DNA of 64,000 nt from Halomonas sp. KG2 (GTDB lineage Bacteria > Pseudomonadota > Gammaproteobacteria > Pseudomonadales > Halomonadaceae), in assembly GCA_030440445.1 (NCBI GenBank), contig CP098528.1, positions 2,604,001 through 2,668,000 of the forward strand, given 5' to 3'. This document shows positions 49,865 to 59,833 of the stretch, piece by piece. A program made the position numbers and the translations under genes. The notes beneath the pieces were generated by a model, which did no database searches, had not been told where the DNA came from, and was given only the letters and a program-made list of their open reading frames with translations. Every line of letters begins with the position of its first letter. Position 1 is the first letter of the stretch.

Positions 49865-50520
49865 GCGCTACCCCCTTGTTCAAGCTCGTCGACACCAATT
49901 TCGGGTGACCAGCTACGAATGACGGCATCGTAGTCTCGGTTATGTTCGCGCATCGACTGATCAAACTGATTACGGAAGGTCAGCCCTAAATTGATGCCAT
50001 TAACAATCACATTGACCACTTTCCACTCACCATCTGAAAGTCGCAGACTGTAGCTAACGGGGTAAACCTGACCATTAGTGGCAACAACTTCCATATCAAC
50101 ACTGGCTTGATCTTCATAGCGCTGACCGCGCTGGTCGGTCAACACTCTCAACTCATCATAATCAAAGGTCACGAGACCACGCGTGTATGTGTCGATCAGA
50201 GTTTGACGAAAAACATCGGCGAACCGACTACGCTGCTCTGGCGTTGCATTGCGAAAGTAGCTTCCCATCACGCTAGCGCCAATATAACGAAAATCCGCCA
50301 CACCATTCAGACTATCGTTGACTAACGCTTTAAGCTCATCAAGATTATTGGCGTAATAATCTTCTCTACCGTTAATCTGCTCCATGAAGTCATTGACATT
50401 GTCACGAACCAACGCTTCTGGAGATTTCGACTGAGCCTGGGCAGCAAAAGGCAGCAGAACAACCGCCAGCATCAACAAAAAGAGCCAACGACGGGCCAAC
50501 ATTACGCTATTATCTTTCAT
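49861..50520 (-). CDS. mlaC: Periplasmic phospholipid-binding protein MlaC
   Basis: Soluble carrier that moves phospholipids between MlaA at the outer membrane and MlaD at the inner membrane. It has 219 residues from the ATG at 50520 (GAGGTG upstream), with a signal peptide (WLFLLMLAVVLLPFAAQAQ). The Tol_Tol_Ttg2 domain has YIGASVMGSYFRNATPEQRSRFADVF and VNVIVNGINLGLTFRNQF. It follows mlaD by 38 nt. Confidence 0.94.
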   Translation of the reverse strand: MKDNSVMLARRWLFLLMLAVVLLPFAAQAQSKSPEALVRDNVNDFMEQINGREDYYANNLDELKALVNDSLNGVADFRYIGASVMGSYFRNATPEQRSRFADVFRQTLIDTYTRGLVTFDYDELRVLTDQRGQRYEDQASVDMEVVATNGQVYPVSYSLRLSDGEWKVVNVIVNGINLGLTFRNQFDQSMREHNRDYDAVIRSWSPEIGVDELEQGGSA

Positions 50521-50558
50521 TAAAGTCACCTCATGACAACTGACAGCACCCACGCTGC

Positions 50559-51023
50559 TTAGTTAGTAACCATATTGGATACAAATTGCTGGATAAGTTC
50601 TTCGAGCACCAAGGCAGACTGGGTATCTCGAATAACATCCCCCTCTTCAAGCACTTCAGGAGCACCACCAACACTCAGGCCAATATACTGCTCACCGAGC
50701 AGCCCAGCCGTCAAAATAGCCGCGGTAGTATCTTGCGAAAGCTGACCTTCAAGGTCGCTATCGAGGCTCAACACCACTCGTGCATCATACCACTCGGTAT
50801 CAAGCTCAATGGCCTCTACCCGCCCCACAGTAACACCGGCCATGGTGACTCGCGCACGTGGTTTCAGGCTGCCAATATTGGAAAAACTGGCCTCAAGACG
50901 AAACGTGTCGGAAGATGTTGAAAGCGTCATGCCGCTTACGCGCAAGCCCAAAAAAACAAGCCCCAGAATGCCCGCAAGCATAAACAGACCAACGCCAAAC
51001 TCCATGGTTTTACTGCGCTTCAT
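50559..51023 (-). CDS. mlaD: MCE-domain protein MlaD
   Basis: Substrate-binding subunit of the MlaFEDB complex; it forms a hexameric MCE ring in the periplasm. It has 154 residues from the ATG at 51023. One N-terminal TM helix (GVGLFMLAGILGLVFLGLRV) is followed by a single MCE domain (RARVTMAGVTVGRVEAIEL, then TAGLLGEQYIGLSVG). It lies between mlaE and mlaC. Confidence 0.94.
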   Translation of the reverse strand: MKRSKTMEFGVGLFMLAGILGLVFLGLRVSGMTLSTSSDTFRLEASFSNIGSLKPRARVTMAGVTVGRVEAIELDTEWYDARVVLSLDSDLEGQLSQDTTAAILTAGLLGEQYIGLSVGGAPEVLEEGDVIRDTQSALVLEELIQQFVSNMVTN

Positions 51024-51039
51024 GTTATTGCTCCACCCA

Positions 51040-51840
51040 TTAAAGGCCGCCAAACATCACGGCGGTCAATACAAAATCCAGCCCCAAAACAGCAAGCGAT
51101 GAATACACCACCGTGCGTGTTGTCGCACGTGAAATACCTTCAGAGGTAGGCACTAAGTCATACCCTTGGAACACCGCAATCCAGGTGACAACCACTGCAA
51201 ATACAAGGCTTTTGATTATTCCATTACCAATATCATCAACAAACGAAACACTAGCCTGCATATTGCTCCAGTAGGAACCTTCAAAAACCCCCAGCCATTC
51301 CACACCAACCAGATACCCCCCCCAAATCCCCACCACGCTAAAACCAACGGTCAGAATAGGAAGCGCAATAAAACCTGCCCACAGCCTTGGAGCCACAACT
51401 CGGCGCAGTGGATCAACGCCAATCATTTCCATACTGGTTAACTGCTCAGTCGCCTTCATCAGACCAATTTCCGCTGTCAACGCAGAGCCCGCGCGCCCTG
51501 CAAACAACAGCGCAGCGACCACCGGCGCTAGCTCTCGAAGAAGCGAAAGAGCGACCATCTGGCCAAGCGCCTGCTCTGCCCCAAAGTCAACCAAAATGGT
51601 ATACCCCTGTAGCGCAAGCACCATGCCTATAAACAGCCCTGACACCAGCACAATAGCCAGAGACAGTACACCGACAAAGTGCACTTGGCGCAGCCACAAC
51701 GACCACCCTTCCCGAGAAGGCACTCCTACTGCCGACTGGGCAAGAAAGACACCTGCACGCCCTAGCGACTCTAAGGCATCGCACCCTTTTTGCCCCAGCC
51801 GAGCAACATGCGAAATAGCATGTTTAATATTTGATTGCAT
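51040..51840 (-). CDS. mlaE: Phospholipid ABC transporter permease MlaE
   Basis: Inner-membrane permease of the Mla system. It has 266 residues. A hydrophobic N-terminal interfacial helix leads to the family core, [45 protein letters not shown] and [20 protein letters not shown], plus several TM helices. It directly abuts mlaF with no spacer. Confidence 0.95.
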   Translation of the reverse strand: MQSNIKHAISHVARLGQKGCDALESLGRAGVFLAQSAVGVPSREGWSLWLRQVHFVGVLSLAIVLVSGLFIGMVLALQGYTILVDFGAEQALGQMVALSLLRELAPVVAALLFAGRAGSALTAEIGLMKATEQLTSMEMIGVDPLRRVVAPRLWAGFIALPILTVGFSVVGIWGGYLVGVEWLGVFEGSYWSNMQASVSFVDDIGNGIIKSLVFAVVVTWIAVFQGYDLVPTSEGISRATTRTVVYSSLAVLGLDFVLTAVMFGGL

Positions 51841-52662
51841 TTAACGCACCTTCCCTGCGGAGGCTTGGCCTAGAATATCGCGGTAAAGTGTCTCAGCGGG
51901 ATAGTGAAACGGCACCGGCCCGTCTGGCTCACCATGGATAAACTGGCTTACTCGGGGATCTTGGTTCGTATCTAAGGTCCTTGGCGTGCCAGAGGCTACC
52001 ACCTGCCCATCGGCAATTAGGTACAAATAATCCGCAATACTGAGGGTCTCTTTGATATCGTGCGAAACGATCACCGACGTAAGCGACAGTGCCTGATTCA
52101 GCCGTTTAATTAGCTGTACAAGCACCCCCATAGAAATGGGGTCTTGCCCGACAAACGGCTCATCATAAAGGATTAGCTCTGGGTCAAGCGCTACCGCCCG
52201 TGCCAGTGCCACACGCCTTGCCATTCCCCCTGAAAGCTCAGCAGGCGACAAGTGCCTAGCCCCGCGCAAACCCACTGCCTGTAACTTAAGAAGCACTAGA
52301 TCGCGTATCATAGGATCAGGCAAGTCAGTATGTACCCGAAGCGGAAACGCTACGTTTTCAAATACATCAAGATCTGAAAACAGTGCGCCGCTCTGAAATA
52401 ACATACCCATGCGCTTACGCAACGTAAACAGGGCTTTACGCGACAGGCGATGGACATCTTGACCGTCGATTAGCACTCGCCCTCGGTCAGGCGTTAATTG
52501 CCCACCAATTAGCTTTAAAAGGGTCGTCTTGCCGGTACCGCTTGGCCCCATGATAGCCGTTACCTGGCCACGCGAAATCGTCATATTGATTCCGCGAAAA
52601 ATATCATGATCACCCCGCGAGAAGTACAAATCTTCAATTTCGATGAAGGGAGCATCGGTCAT
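51841..52662 (-). CDS. mlaF: Phospholipid ABC transporter ATPase MlaF
   Basis: ATPase of the Mla complex. It has 273 residues with Walker A GPSGTGKTTL, signature LSGGMARRVALARAV, Walker B LILYDEPFVGQDP and the switch in VIVSHDIKET. The C-terminal tail wraps the partner subunit in known structures. It is the first gene of mlaFEDCB, divergent from kdsD. Confidence 0.96.
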   Translation of the reverse strand: MTDAPFIEIEDLYFSRGDHDIFRGINMTISRGQVTAIMGPSGTGKTTLLKLIGGQLTPDRGRVLIDGQDVHRLSRKALFTLRKRMGMLFQSGALFSDLDVFENVAFPLRVHTDLPDPMIRDLVLLKLQAVGLRGARHLSPAELSGGMARRVALARAVALDPELILYDEPFVGQDPISMGVLVQLIKRLNQALSLTSVIVSHDIKETLSIADYLYLIADGQVVASGTPRTLDTNQDPRVSQFIHGEPDGPVPFHYPAETLYRDILGQASAGKVR

Positions 52663-52730
52663 GGGCTGGCTGGCCTTGATGGTCGTCTTGCCGCAACAGC
52701 ATTAGTATATGCTGGCTACGCATGAGTTAG

Positions 52731-52797
52731 TTAAAAACAAATAATTCAAAAAAACAGCTAGTTTTAAAGCACAGGCAGTTTAAAAAACAGTGTTTTC
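52731..52797. repeat. Degenerate 17-nt tandem repeats in the mlaF-kdsD spacer
   Basis: Units at 52731-52747, 52748-52764, 52765-52781 and a shorter one to 52797 share an A-rich block followed by CAG and GTTT. The spacer also carries the promoters of both divergent operons, which I could not place. Confidence 0.55.
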
Positions 52798-52955
52798 GAA
52801 ATATTATCGAACATCGTAACTGAACGCTACTCACAGTAACAGATGCGCTCATTGCAACCGCGCAGAGGAGTAGGATACGCGCCTTACCTACAAACCGCGC
52901 CAAGATGTTATTCTTACCGACCTACTTTTGACCGCTTATGAAAAGAGATGCCCTC

Positions 52956-53942
52956 ATGCGCCAGCCACTATCGACACCTAGCCCACTGCGTGAAAGTGCG
53001 CTGCGCACACTGCAAATTGAGCAGGCCGCAATCGGTGGGCTTCAGGCAAAACTTGATGAGAGCTTTGACCACGCCTGTGAACTTATCCTTGCCTGCCAGG
53101 GCCGCGTAGTGGTAACCGGCATGGGTAAGTCCGGCCACATTGCGGGCAAGCTGGCCGCAACGTTGGCAAGCACCGGCACACCTGCTTTTTTTGTACACCC
53201 AGGTGAAGCCAGTCATGGCGATCTCGGCATGATCACCCGCGCAGATGTTGTACTAGCACTCTCGAACTCTGGCGAAACCGCAGAGGTCACCGCGCTGCTT
53301 CCGCTGTTGAAACGCTTAGGAACCCCCCTTGTCAGTATGACTGGACGCCCTGGTTCCACATTAGCTAAACATGCCGATGCTCACCTTAATAGCGGCGTTG
53401 AGCGCGAAGCCTGCCCTCTCGACTTAGCGCCGACCAGCTCAACCACAGCAGCACTTGCCTTAGGTGATGCCTTAGCCGTGGCATTATTAGAAGCACGTGG
53501 CTTCACCGCGGAAGATTTTGCGCTTTCACACCCAGGTGGAAGCCTCGGCAAACGCCTACTTTTGCGTGTAAAGGATTTAATGCACAACGGATCACGCCTC
53601 CCCCAAGTAGCATTAGGCAGCCCGCTACGGGACGCACTCTTGGAAATTACTCGCCAAGGGTTGGGCTTTACCTGCGTAATCGATAGCGAAGGACGCCTTG
53701 CCGGCGTTTATACCGACGGTGACTTACGCCGAACGCTGGATCAGTTTCATGACCTACGTGACGTCCTAGTTGATGATGTTATGACACGTCCTGGAAAACG
53801 TATCGGTCCCGATGTGTTAGCGGCTGAAGCGGTACGCATCATGGAAGACAGTCGAATCACCGCACTGGCGGTCGTGGATGATCAGCAGCGCCCCATTGGC
53901 GCGCTACATATGCATGACTTACTTGCTAGCGGTGTCATTTAA
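52956..53942 (+). CDS. kdsD: Arabinose-5-phosphate isomerase KdsD
   Basis: Converts D-ribulose-5-phosphate to D-arabinose-5-phosphate for KDO synthesis. It is 328 residues from the ATG at 52956; an ATG at 52938 is also possible. A SIS domain (VVVTGMGKSGHIAGKLAATLASTGTPAFF, then ALSNSGETAEV) is followed by two CBS domains (about residues 205-328). It starts the kds-lpt operon, so KDO supply and LPS export are co-expressed. Confidence 0.95.
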   Translation: MRQPLSTPSPLRESALRTLQIEQAAIGGLQAKLDESFDHACELILACQGRVVVTGMGKSGHIAGKLAATLASTGTPAFFVHPGEASHGDLGMITRADVVLALSNSGETAEVTALLPLLKRLGTPLVSMTGRPGSTLAKHADAHLNSGVEREACPLDLAPTSSTTAALALGDALAVALLEARGFTAEDFALSHPGGSLGKRLLLRVKDLMHNGSRLPQVALGSPLRDALLEITRQGLGFTCVIDSEGRLAGVYTDGDLRRTLDQFHDLRDVLVDDVMTRPGKRIGPDVLAAEAVRIMEDSRITALAVVDDQQRPIGALHMHDLLASGVI

Positions 53943-53977
53943 TCAATCTTTTCAAACATTAATAATACGGAGGCTTC

Positions 53978-54520
53978 ATGGCCCTACCTGACGCTCTACA
54001 AGACCGGATTCGCCGCGTAAAATTGCTTGCCATTGACGTTGACGGCGTACTTACCGATGGCCGCCTCTATTTTCAAGCTGACGGTATCGAAATCAAAGCG
54101 TTTCATACCCAAGATGGCCACGGCCTCAAACTTTTGAAACGCGTCGGAATCCATGTTGCCTTAATTACTGGGCGTGATTCTCCCATGGTCAGCCAACGTG
54201 CTGCGTCGTTGGGTATTACCCATGTGTATCAAGGGTGCGAGGATAAACTCACTACGCTACGCGCGCTTTGCCAACGCCTAGACATCACGCTTGAGCAGGT
54301 TGCTTATTGTGGTGACGACCTACCAGACCTTGCTCCAATTAAACGTTCTGGCGTAGGCATCACCGTCCCTAATGCTCCTGATTATATGCATACTCACGCT
54401 GACTGGATCACCGATCGGCTTGGTGGCCACGGCGCTGTACGTGAAATCTGCGACACCTTATTGATGTCTCAAGGCCATTGGGATGCTGTTTTAGATACGT
54501 ACCTACACGGCCAATCGTAA
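53978..54520 (+). CDS. kdsC: KDO-8-phosphate phosphatase KdsC
   Basis: HAD-type phosphatase that makes free KDO. It has 180 residues with the catalytic DVDGVLTDG motif near residue 18, then LITGRDSPMV and a GDDLPDL metal site. The stop overlaps the lptC start (TAATG). It is downstream of kdsD. Confidence 0.96.
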   Translation: MALPDALQDRIRRVKLLAIDVDGVLTDGRLYFQADGIEIKAFHTQDGHGLKLLKRVGIHVALITGRDSPMVSQRAASLGITHVYQGCEDKLTTLRALCQRLDITLEQVAYCGDDLPDLAPIKRSGVGITVPNAPDYMHTHADWITDRLGGHGAVREICDTLLMSQGHWDAVLDTYLHGQS

Positions 54521-55092
54521 TGCGCTTTTGGGTTAAAAAACGCATTTGGATAACCATCATGGTGCTTGCCTTAGGTGGCATACTGGTATGGTTGGACCCG
54601 CGCGGCCCTCAAGACCAATCAATCGACGCTGAGGCTCGTGCTCAAGAGCCCGGCCATGTATTAGAGAATGCAGAAATCACTCTGTTTGGTGACACCGGTG
54701 CCATCCAGCAGTCGCTGACGACGCCACGCTTAGTCCATACCCCTCAAACGGCGATGACAGATGTCTTCTCCCCCAGGGCGACACTATTCGATAGCGAAGA
54801 GCGTCAATGGCTAGCGACGGCGGAGACCGGCACCCTAAATACTGACACGCAGGTGCTCACGCTAGCTGGCTCAGCCCAATTACTTGCACCTGATGAAGGC
54901 TGGCAGCTGAATACAGAGTTATTACATTATGATGGCACCACCCGTCATGCTTGGAGCGATGCCGAAACCATACTTCAGCAACCGCCCCAGCGCATCGACG
55001 CTTCACGTATGGATGTATGGCTGGATGATAGCCAGATCCGCTTAACCAATAACGTGCGCGGCGTTCACCCGCCTGCCACTCGTTCTCAGTAG
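54520..55092 (+). CDS. lptC: LPS export bitopic protein LptC
   Basis: Inner-membrane-anchored bridge that passes LPS from LptB2FG to LptA. It has 190 residues from the ATG at 54520, with one TM helix (IWITIMVLALGGILVWL) and a beta-jellyroll periplasmic domain (ALVHTPQTAMTDVFSP-like strands). It shares the TAATG junction with kdsC and precedes lptA by 8 nt. Identification leans on gene order as well as sequence. Confidence 0.9.
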   Translation: MRFWVKKRIWITIMVLALGGILVWLDPRGPQDQSIDAEARAQEPGHVLENAEITLFGDTGAIQQSLTTPRLVHTPQTAMTDVFSPRATLFDSEERQWLATAETGTLNTDTQVLTLAGSAQLLAPDEGWQLNTELLHYDGTTRHAWSDAETILQQPPQRIDASRMDVWLDDSQIRLTNNVRGVHPPATRSQ

Positions 55093-55100
55093 GAGTCGCG

Positions 55101-55604
55101 ATGAACGCTCTTATTCGCACGGCACTCTTCGTCATTGCACTACCCATTTCAGCGGCAGCGCTACCGGTCATGGCACAAAGCCAAGCCCCCGTGGAAGTAG
55201 AGGCTGACCGTTTAGATCTCGATCAACGCGCAGGCACTGCTGTGTATTCAGGCAACGTCGATATTCGGCAGGGCAATATGCAACTGCGCGGAGATCGCGT
55301 TGAGATTCAGCGTAACGATGCTGGCGAGCTATCGCGCGCCATTGCAACCGGTGGACGAGCCTATATACGCAACCAGCTCGAAGACCAAGCTAGCCCAATG
55401 GAAGGCTGGGCAAAGCGCATTATTTATCATGTTGCCGAGCGCCGGGTAGAGCTCATTGACCAGGCGGAACTGACCCAACAAGCAGACCGCTTTGAAGGTG
55501 GACGCTTAGAGTATTTTATCGACCAAGGTGTGGTTCAGGCGCGTTCTGATGTTAGTGGTAGTGAACCACAACGTATCCGCATGACTCTTCAGCCGGAACA
55601 ATAG
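55101..55604 (+). CDS. lptA: LPS transport periplasmic protein LptA
   Basis: Forms the periplasmic bridge carrying LPS to the outer membrane. It has 167 residues with a signal peptide (ALFVIALPISAAALPVMAQS). The jellyroll repeats include VEVEADRLDLDQRAGTAVYSGNVDIRQG and MQLRGDRVEIQRND. GGRLEYFIDQGVVQA closes the fold. It is between lptC and lptB. Confidence 0.95.
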   Translation: MNALIRTALFVIALPISAAALPVMAQSQAPVEVEADRLDLDQRAGTAVYSGNVDIRQGNMQLRGDRVEIQRNDAGELSRAIATGGRAYIRNQLEDQASPMEGWAKRIIYHVAERRVELIDQAELTQQADRFEGGRLEYFIDQGVVQARSDVSGSEPQRIRMTLQPEQ

Positions 55605-55613
55605 GAGTGTCCA

Positions 55614-56396
55614 GTGGCGACAAATAACGCAGAGCCCGTACCTCAAACCACAGCTTCAGAATCAGCGCCGATAAAAACCCTTTATGCTCGCCACTTAGCC
55701 AAAAGCTATAAACGCCGCCGTGTCGTTAAGGATATTAACCTAGAGATATCTCAAGGCAGCGTGGTAGGGCTGCTAGGCCCCAATGGCGCTGGCAAAACGA
55801 CATCGTTTTATATGATTGTCGGCTTGGTAAAGTCTGATGCGGGAAAGGTTGGCATTGACGAGCTTGATTTAACGCATGCCCCCATGCATGAACGTGCAAT
55901 GGCAGGTATTGGCTACTTGCCTCAGGAAGCCTCTATTTTTCGCAAACTTTCTGTCGCCGACAACATAATGGCAATCCTGGAAACTCGTAAAGAACTCGAT
56001 CGTAGCGCCCGGGAGCAGCGCCTTGAGTCGCTACTGGAAGATTTTCACATCACCCACATTCGTGACAACTTCGGTATGAGTCTTTCAGGCGGAGAGCGTA
56101 GACGTGTTGAAATTGCACGCTCCCTCGCGACAGAGCCTGCCTTTATTCTGCTTGATGAGCCATTTGCCGGCGTTGATCCGATCTCAGTGGGTGATATTAA
56201 AACGATCATTCGAGCCCTCAAAAAACGCCATATCGGCGTGTTGATCACTGATCATAACGTCAGGGAAACACTAGATATTTGCGATATTGCTTACATTGTA
56301 GGTGACGGTCATATCATCGCCAGCGGCCCCCCTCAGGAAATTCTCAACAACCAGCGGGTAAGAGACGTTTATTTGGGAGCTGATTTCCGCCTGTAA
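55614..56396 (+). CDS. lptB: LPS export ABC transporter ATPase LptB
   Basis: ATPase that powers LPS extraction from the inner membrane. It has 260 residues from a GTG at 55614 with AGGAG upstream. Walker [25 protein letters not shown], Walker [13 protein letters not shown] and the switch [10 protein letters not shown] are intact. The first 20 residues are an extra, non-conserved leader. rpoN follows after 105 nt. Confidence 0.97.
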   Translation: MATNNAEPVPQTTASESAPIKTLYARHLAKSYKRRRVVKDINLEISQGSVVGLLGPNGAGKTTSFYMIVGLVKSDAGKVGIDELDLTHAPMHERAMAGIGYLPQEASIFRKLSVADNIMAILETRKELDRSAREQRLESLLEDFHITHIRDNFGMSLSGGERRRVEIARSLATEPAFILLDEPFAGVDPISVGDIKTIIRALKKRHIGVLITDHNVRETLDICDIAYIVGDGHIIASGPPQEILNNQRVRDVYLGADFRL

Positions 56397-56501
56397 ACAG
56401 CCACCTGCAAAAAAAATAGTAGTGGTGGCATACTTATTGCACTTGCACCAAGCCATAACTCGCACTAGGGTGGAGCTTTCTGATTAACGAGTGGTTCTCA
56501 G

Positions 56502-57917
56502 ATGGTCATGAAAGCTTCTCTTCAATTGCGTATCGGTACACAGCTGACCATGACACCTCAGCTGCAGCAGGCTATCGCCCTGTTACAGCTATCAACGCTG
56601 GACCTCCGTCAAGAAATTCAGCAAGCACTTGATGCCAATCCAATGCTTGAGCAGGAAGATGAGTTCGGCGAACAGGCCGTTAGTGAACCCCAGGAAGCTG
56701 AATGGTCCGAAAGCATTCCTAATGAACTCTCTACTGACAGTGACTGGTCAGACACTTATCAGGACCTAGGCAGCCATGGCACCAGCAGCGAGGGGCCTGA
56801 CTTTGAGCGTCAAGCCGCGGGGCAAAGTTTGCATGGCCACTTACTTTGGCAACTCGCCATGACAGATTTTTCACCACGCGACCATGCCATTGCTGAAAGC
56901 CTCATCGATGCACTGGATGCCAACGGCTACCTAACCCAGCCTCTCAATGACATTCGCGAAGGATTGAAAGCCCAAGGGCATGAAGGCCTTAGCCAGCGTG
57001 AAGTTGAAACAACCTTACTGCGCCTTCAACAGTTTGAGCCCACCGGTGTCTTTGCTCGCGACCTGCGGGAGTGCTTAATGCTGCAGCTCGCTTCCCTACC
57101 CGAAGATACACCGCTGCTGATGCCTGCCAAGCGGCTAGTGCGTCAATTTCTTGAAGCGCTCGGTAAAGATGATGTGCGTTTGCTAAAGCGGCGGTTAAGC
57201 CTGGATGATGAGCAGCTTGATGACGTCATCCGCTTGATCCGCAGCCTTGATCCTCGCCCAGGAAGTGCCTTTGGCGACACTGATGACAGCTATGTAACGC
57301 CAGATTTAGTCGTGCGCCATGACTACGAAGGATGGCACCTGGAGCTAAATCCTGAGGCATTGCCGCGCTTGCGCATTCAACCTGACTACGCAAGCCTCAT
57401 CAAACGGGCTGACAAGAGCCAAGATAACCAATTTTTAAAAGAGCATCTCCAGGAAGCTCGCTGGCTCATCAAGAGCCTTTCAAGTCGAAATGATACGCTA
57501 CTGCGGGTGGGCCGAGAAATCATAGCTCGCCAGATAGGCTTTCTGGAACACGGCGAAGAAGCCATGAAACCGCTGATCTTAGCCGATATCGCAGACGCCG
57601 TTGAAATGCATGAATCTACTATTTCCAGGGTCACCACCCAGAAATATATCCATACCCCGCGCGGTGTGTTCGAACTCAAATACTTCTTTTCCAGCCAAGT
57701 AAGTGGTCAGGACGGCGGCGACAGTCACTCCAGCACCGCCATCCGGGCTCGAATCAAAAAACTGGTGCAAGATGAACCGCCCGGCAAACCGCTCTCAGAC
57801 AGCCGCCTCGTGGCGCTATTGGAAGAGGGTGGCATTAATGTAGCAAGGCGAACGGTGGCCAAATATCGCGAGTCAATGGGCATTCCTTCTTCAAGCGAGC
57901 GCCGCCGTTTACGCTAA
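56502..57917 (+). CDS. rpoN: RNA polymerase sigma-54 factor RpoN
   Basis: Sigma-54, used for nitrogen and other activator-dependent promoters. It has 471 residues; MKASLQL at 56508 is an alternative start. Region I is Gln-rich (LTMTPQLQQAIALLQL), an acidic region II follows, and the C-terminal RpoN box ARRTVAKYRE reads -24 DNA. Its neighbours hpf, ptsN, rapZ and ptsO are the usual nitrogen-PTS set. Confidence 0.97.
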   Translation: MVMKASLQLRIGTQLTMTPQLQQAIALLQLSTLDLRQEIQQALDANPMLEQEDEFGEQAVSEPQEAEWSESIPNELSTDSDWSDTYQDLGSHGTSSEGPDFERQAAGQSLHGHLLWQLAMTDFSPRDHAIAESLIDALDANGYLTQPLNDIREGLKAQGHEGLSQREVETTLLRLQQFEPTGVFARDLRECLMLQLASLPEDTPLLMPAKRLVRQFLEALGKDDVRLLKRRLSLDDEQLDDVIRLIRSLDPRPGSAFGDTDDSYVTPDLVVRHDYEGWHLELNPEALPRLRIQPDYASLIKRADKSQDNQFLKEHLQEARWLIKSLSSRNDTLLRVGREIIARQIGFLEHGEEAMKPLILADIADAVEMHESTISRVTTQKYIHTPRGVFELKYFFSSQVSGQDGGDSHSSTAIRARIKKLVQDEPPGKPLSDSRLVALLEEGGINVARRTVAKYRESMGIPSSSERRRLR

Positions 57918-57954
57918 TAAAACAGTGCTAACGAGACAAAGTCTGTCTAGGGGC

Positions 57955-57982
57955 TTTGCAATAGCGCAAAAAGGGTTACAAT
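57955..57982 (+). promoter_or_regulatory. Possible promoter of hpf-ptsN
   Basis: -10 TACAAT (57977-57982) with a -35-like TTTGCA (57955-57960) 16 nt upstream. It lies 34 nt before hpf and would let hpf-ptsN be expressed apart from rpoN. Confidence 0.5.
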
Positions 57983-58015
57983 CGAAGAACAGTCCGATGG
58001 ATAAGGAGCACGTCA

Positions 58016-58324
58016 ATGCAAGTAAATATCACTGGTCATCACGTAGATCTGACTGACGCCTTGCGTGACTATGTAAATGAGAAGCTGGAACGCGTTGAGC
58101 GCCATTATGACAACATCACCACCGTACAAGTAACCTTATCTGTTGAAAAGGAGCGTCAGCAAGCTGCCTGCACTCTGCATGCTGCAGGAGCCGATCTACA
58201 TGCAGAAGCATTAGACAATGATATGTATGCTGCGATTGATGCACTAGCGGACAAAATTGACCGTCAACTCGTTAAACACAAGGAAAAAGCACAAGCTCGC
58301 GCCCAAGGCGCTGGCGTGCGTTAA
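58016..58324 (+). CDS. hpf: Ribosome hibernation-promoting factor HPF, short form
   Basis: Binds the 30S A/P-site region to form inactive ribosome dimers or monomers in stationary phase. It has 102 residues, the short form: MQVNITGHHVDLTDALRDYV, then HYDNITTVQVTLSVEKERQ and a final basic helix (DKIDRQLVKHKEKAQAR). It has an AAGGAG site and precedes ptsN by 4 nt. Confidence 0.95.
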   Translation: MQVNITGHHVDLTDALRDYVNEKLERVERHYDNITTVQVTLSVEKERQQAACTLHAAGADLHAEALDNDMYAAIDALADKIDRQLVKHKEKAQARAQGAGVR

Positions 58325-58328
58325 CTCA

Positions 58329-58799
58329 ATGACGTTGGAAACCATACTTCCCCCGGAGCGCGTGCTGTATGACGTCCCCGGGGGCAGCAAAAAAAGGGTG
58401 CTGGAATTTTTCAGCACCTTTATTGCGCAAAACACGCCAAGCCTAGATAGCCAAGAAGTCTTCAGCCGCCTGATTGGTCGTGAGCGTTTGGGTAGCACTG
58501 GAATAGGCAACGGCGTTGCCATTCCTCACGCCCGTAGCCCTCACTGCAGCTCGCCTATCGCTGGTTTTTTAAAGTTAGCTGAGCCTGTAGATTTCGATGC
58601 TATTGATGGCGACCCCGTCGACCTTGTTTTCGTACTTTTAGTACCCGAAGAGGCGGACGACACGCACTTAGCCTTATTAGGGCAAGTGGCGTCCATCATG
58701 AACAGCGTTGACACACGTCAGCAGCTTCGTAGAGCGGCTAGCCAACGTGAGCTATTGGACCTTATAACAGCAAAAATTCGTGAACAGCCTGTTAGCTAA
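58329..58799 (+). CDS. ptsN: Nitrogen PTS IIA protein PtsN (EIIA-Ntr)
   Basis: Phosphoacceptor of the nitrogen PTS; it regulates potassium transport and sensor kinases in relatives. It has 156 residues from the ATG at 58329. The phosphorylated His68 is in GNGVAIPHARSP. The EIIA fold continues with VDFDAIDGDPVDLVFVLLVPEE. A longer frame from 58257 lies inside hpf and is not needed. Confidence 0.95.
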   Translation: MTLETILPPERVLYDVPGGSKKRVLEFFSTFIAQNTPSLDSQEVFSRLIGRERLGSTGIGNGVAIPHARSPHCSSPIAGFLKLAEPVDFDAIDGDPVDLVFVLLVPEEADDTHLALLGQVASIMNSVDTRQQLRRAASQRELLDLITAKIREQPVS

Positions 58800-58873
58800 A
58801 TGGTCCACCGCTAGACACTGCCTACTTGTCCAACGTTTACCTCCACTTTTATTGGCATGCCAAGAGAAACTCT

Positions 58874-59788
58874 ATGCAATTGGTGATCATTAGCGGCCGT
58901 TCAGGGTCCGGTAAATCTATCGCCTTACAAGCGTTAGAAGATCTTGGCTACTGCGCCATCGATAACCTGCCCGCCATGCTACTCAGCTCCCTGGTGGATG
59001 AGCTTCGTGAGCAAGGGGCACGCCCCCAACTAGCGGTAAGTATCGATGCGCGCAATTTACCTGCTGCATTAAAGCAACTGCCAAAAATGCTTGAATCTTT
59101 GCGTCAGAAAAGCATCCACTTCCAGGTTATCTATCTAACCACCGATGCCCGGATTCTTCTTGAGCGATACTCAGCCACGCGTCGTCGCCACCCTCTGACG
59201 CGTGATAGTGACATGACGCTTGAAGAGGCCATCAATAAAGAAGAAGAAACTCTGCTCGACATCCGTGACCTTGCTGACCTGATGATCGACACATCGCGCC
59301 TGTCGGTTCATGACCTGCGCCGCCGGATAACGGATCAGGTTGCCCAGCAGCGTGAAGATAGATTAACGCTGACACTAGAGTCATTTGGCTATAAACGGGG
59401 CGTCCCACTTGACGCAGATCTCGTCTTTGACGTGCGCTGTCTACCCAACCCGTACTGGGACCCTACACTACGCCAATATACTGGGCGTGACGCCAATATC
59501 ATCAACTTTCTGAAGGGATATCCCGTCGTAGAAGAAATGCGCAATGATATCCAGACATGGCTGGAAAAGTGGCTACCCGCTTACCAAAATAGCCAGCGCA
59601 GTTATATGACCATTGCGATTGGCTGTACCGGCGGGCAGCACCGTTCTGTCTATATGGTGGAACAACTGGCGCAAATGCTGGTGAAACAAGCGGGAGAGGT
59701 TCAACTCCGTCATCGTGAGCTAGGCCTGCAGTACACCCTCAGTGAACAGCAGCCCTCCACATCCGCGCCTTCAACAAACGCGCAATAA
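58874..59788 (+). CDS. rapZ: RNase adaptor protein RapZ
   Basis: RNA-binding adaptor that in E. coli presents the GlmZ sRNA to RNase E and tunes glucosamine-6-phosphate synthesis. It has 304 residues from the ATG at 58874, with Walker A GRSGSGKS (8-15). The C-terminal RNA-binding and metabolite-sensing part contains IAIGCTGGQHRSVYMVE. It lies between ptsN and ptsO, the conserved place. Confidence 0.96.
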   Translation: MQLVIISGRSGSGKSIALQALEDLGYCAIDNLPAMLLSSLVDELREQGARPQLAVSIDARNLPAALKQLPKMLESLRQKSIHFQVIYLTTDARILLERYSATRRRHPLTRDSDMTLEEAINKEEETLLDIRDLADLMIDTSRLSVHDLRRRITDQVAQQREDRLTLTLESFGYKRGVPLDADLVFDVRCLPNPYWDPTLRQYTGRDANIINFLKGYPVVEEMRNDIQTWLEKWLPAYQNSQRSYMTIAIGCTGGQHRSVYMVEQLAQMLVKQAGEVQLRHRELGLQYTLSEQQPSTSAPSTNAQ

Positions 59789-59833
59789 GCAACGCCTTTT
59801 CTTCACGACCCCACTCGGCTAAAAGGAACCAGA

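Noticed and set aside
57941..57975. Sigma-54-type promoter before hpf
   Set aside because: A GG-N10-GC spacing can be found, but the TGGCA and TTGC blocks do not match, so the sigma-70-like site is preferred.
58257..58328. ptsN start inside hpf
   Set aside because: It would be a 24-residue extension in the shadow of hpf; the start at 58329 matches the family length.
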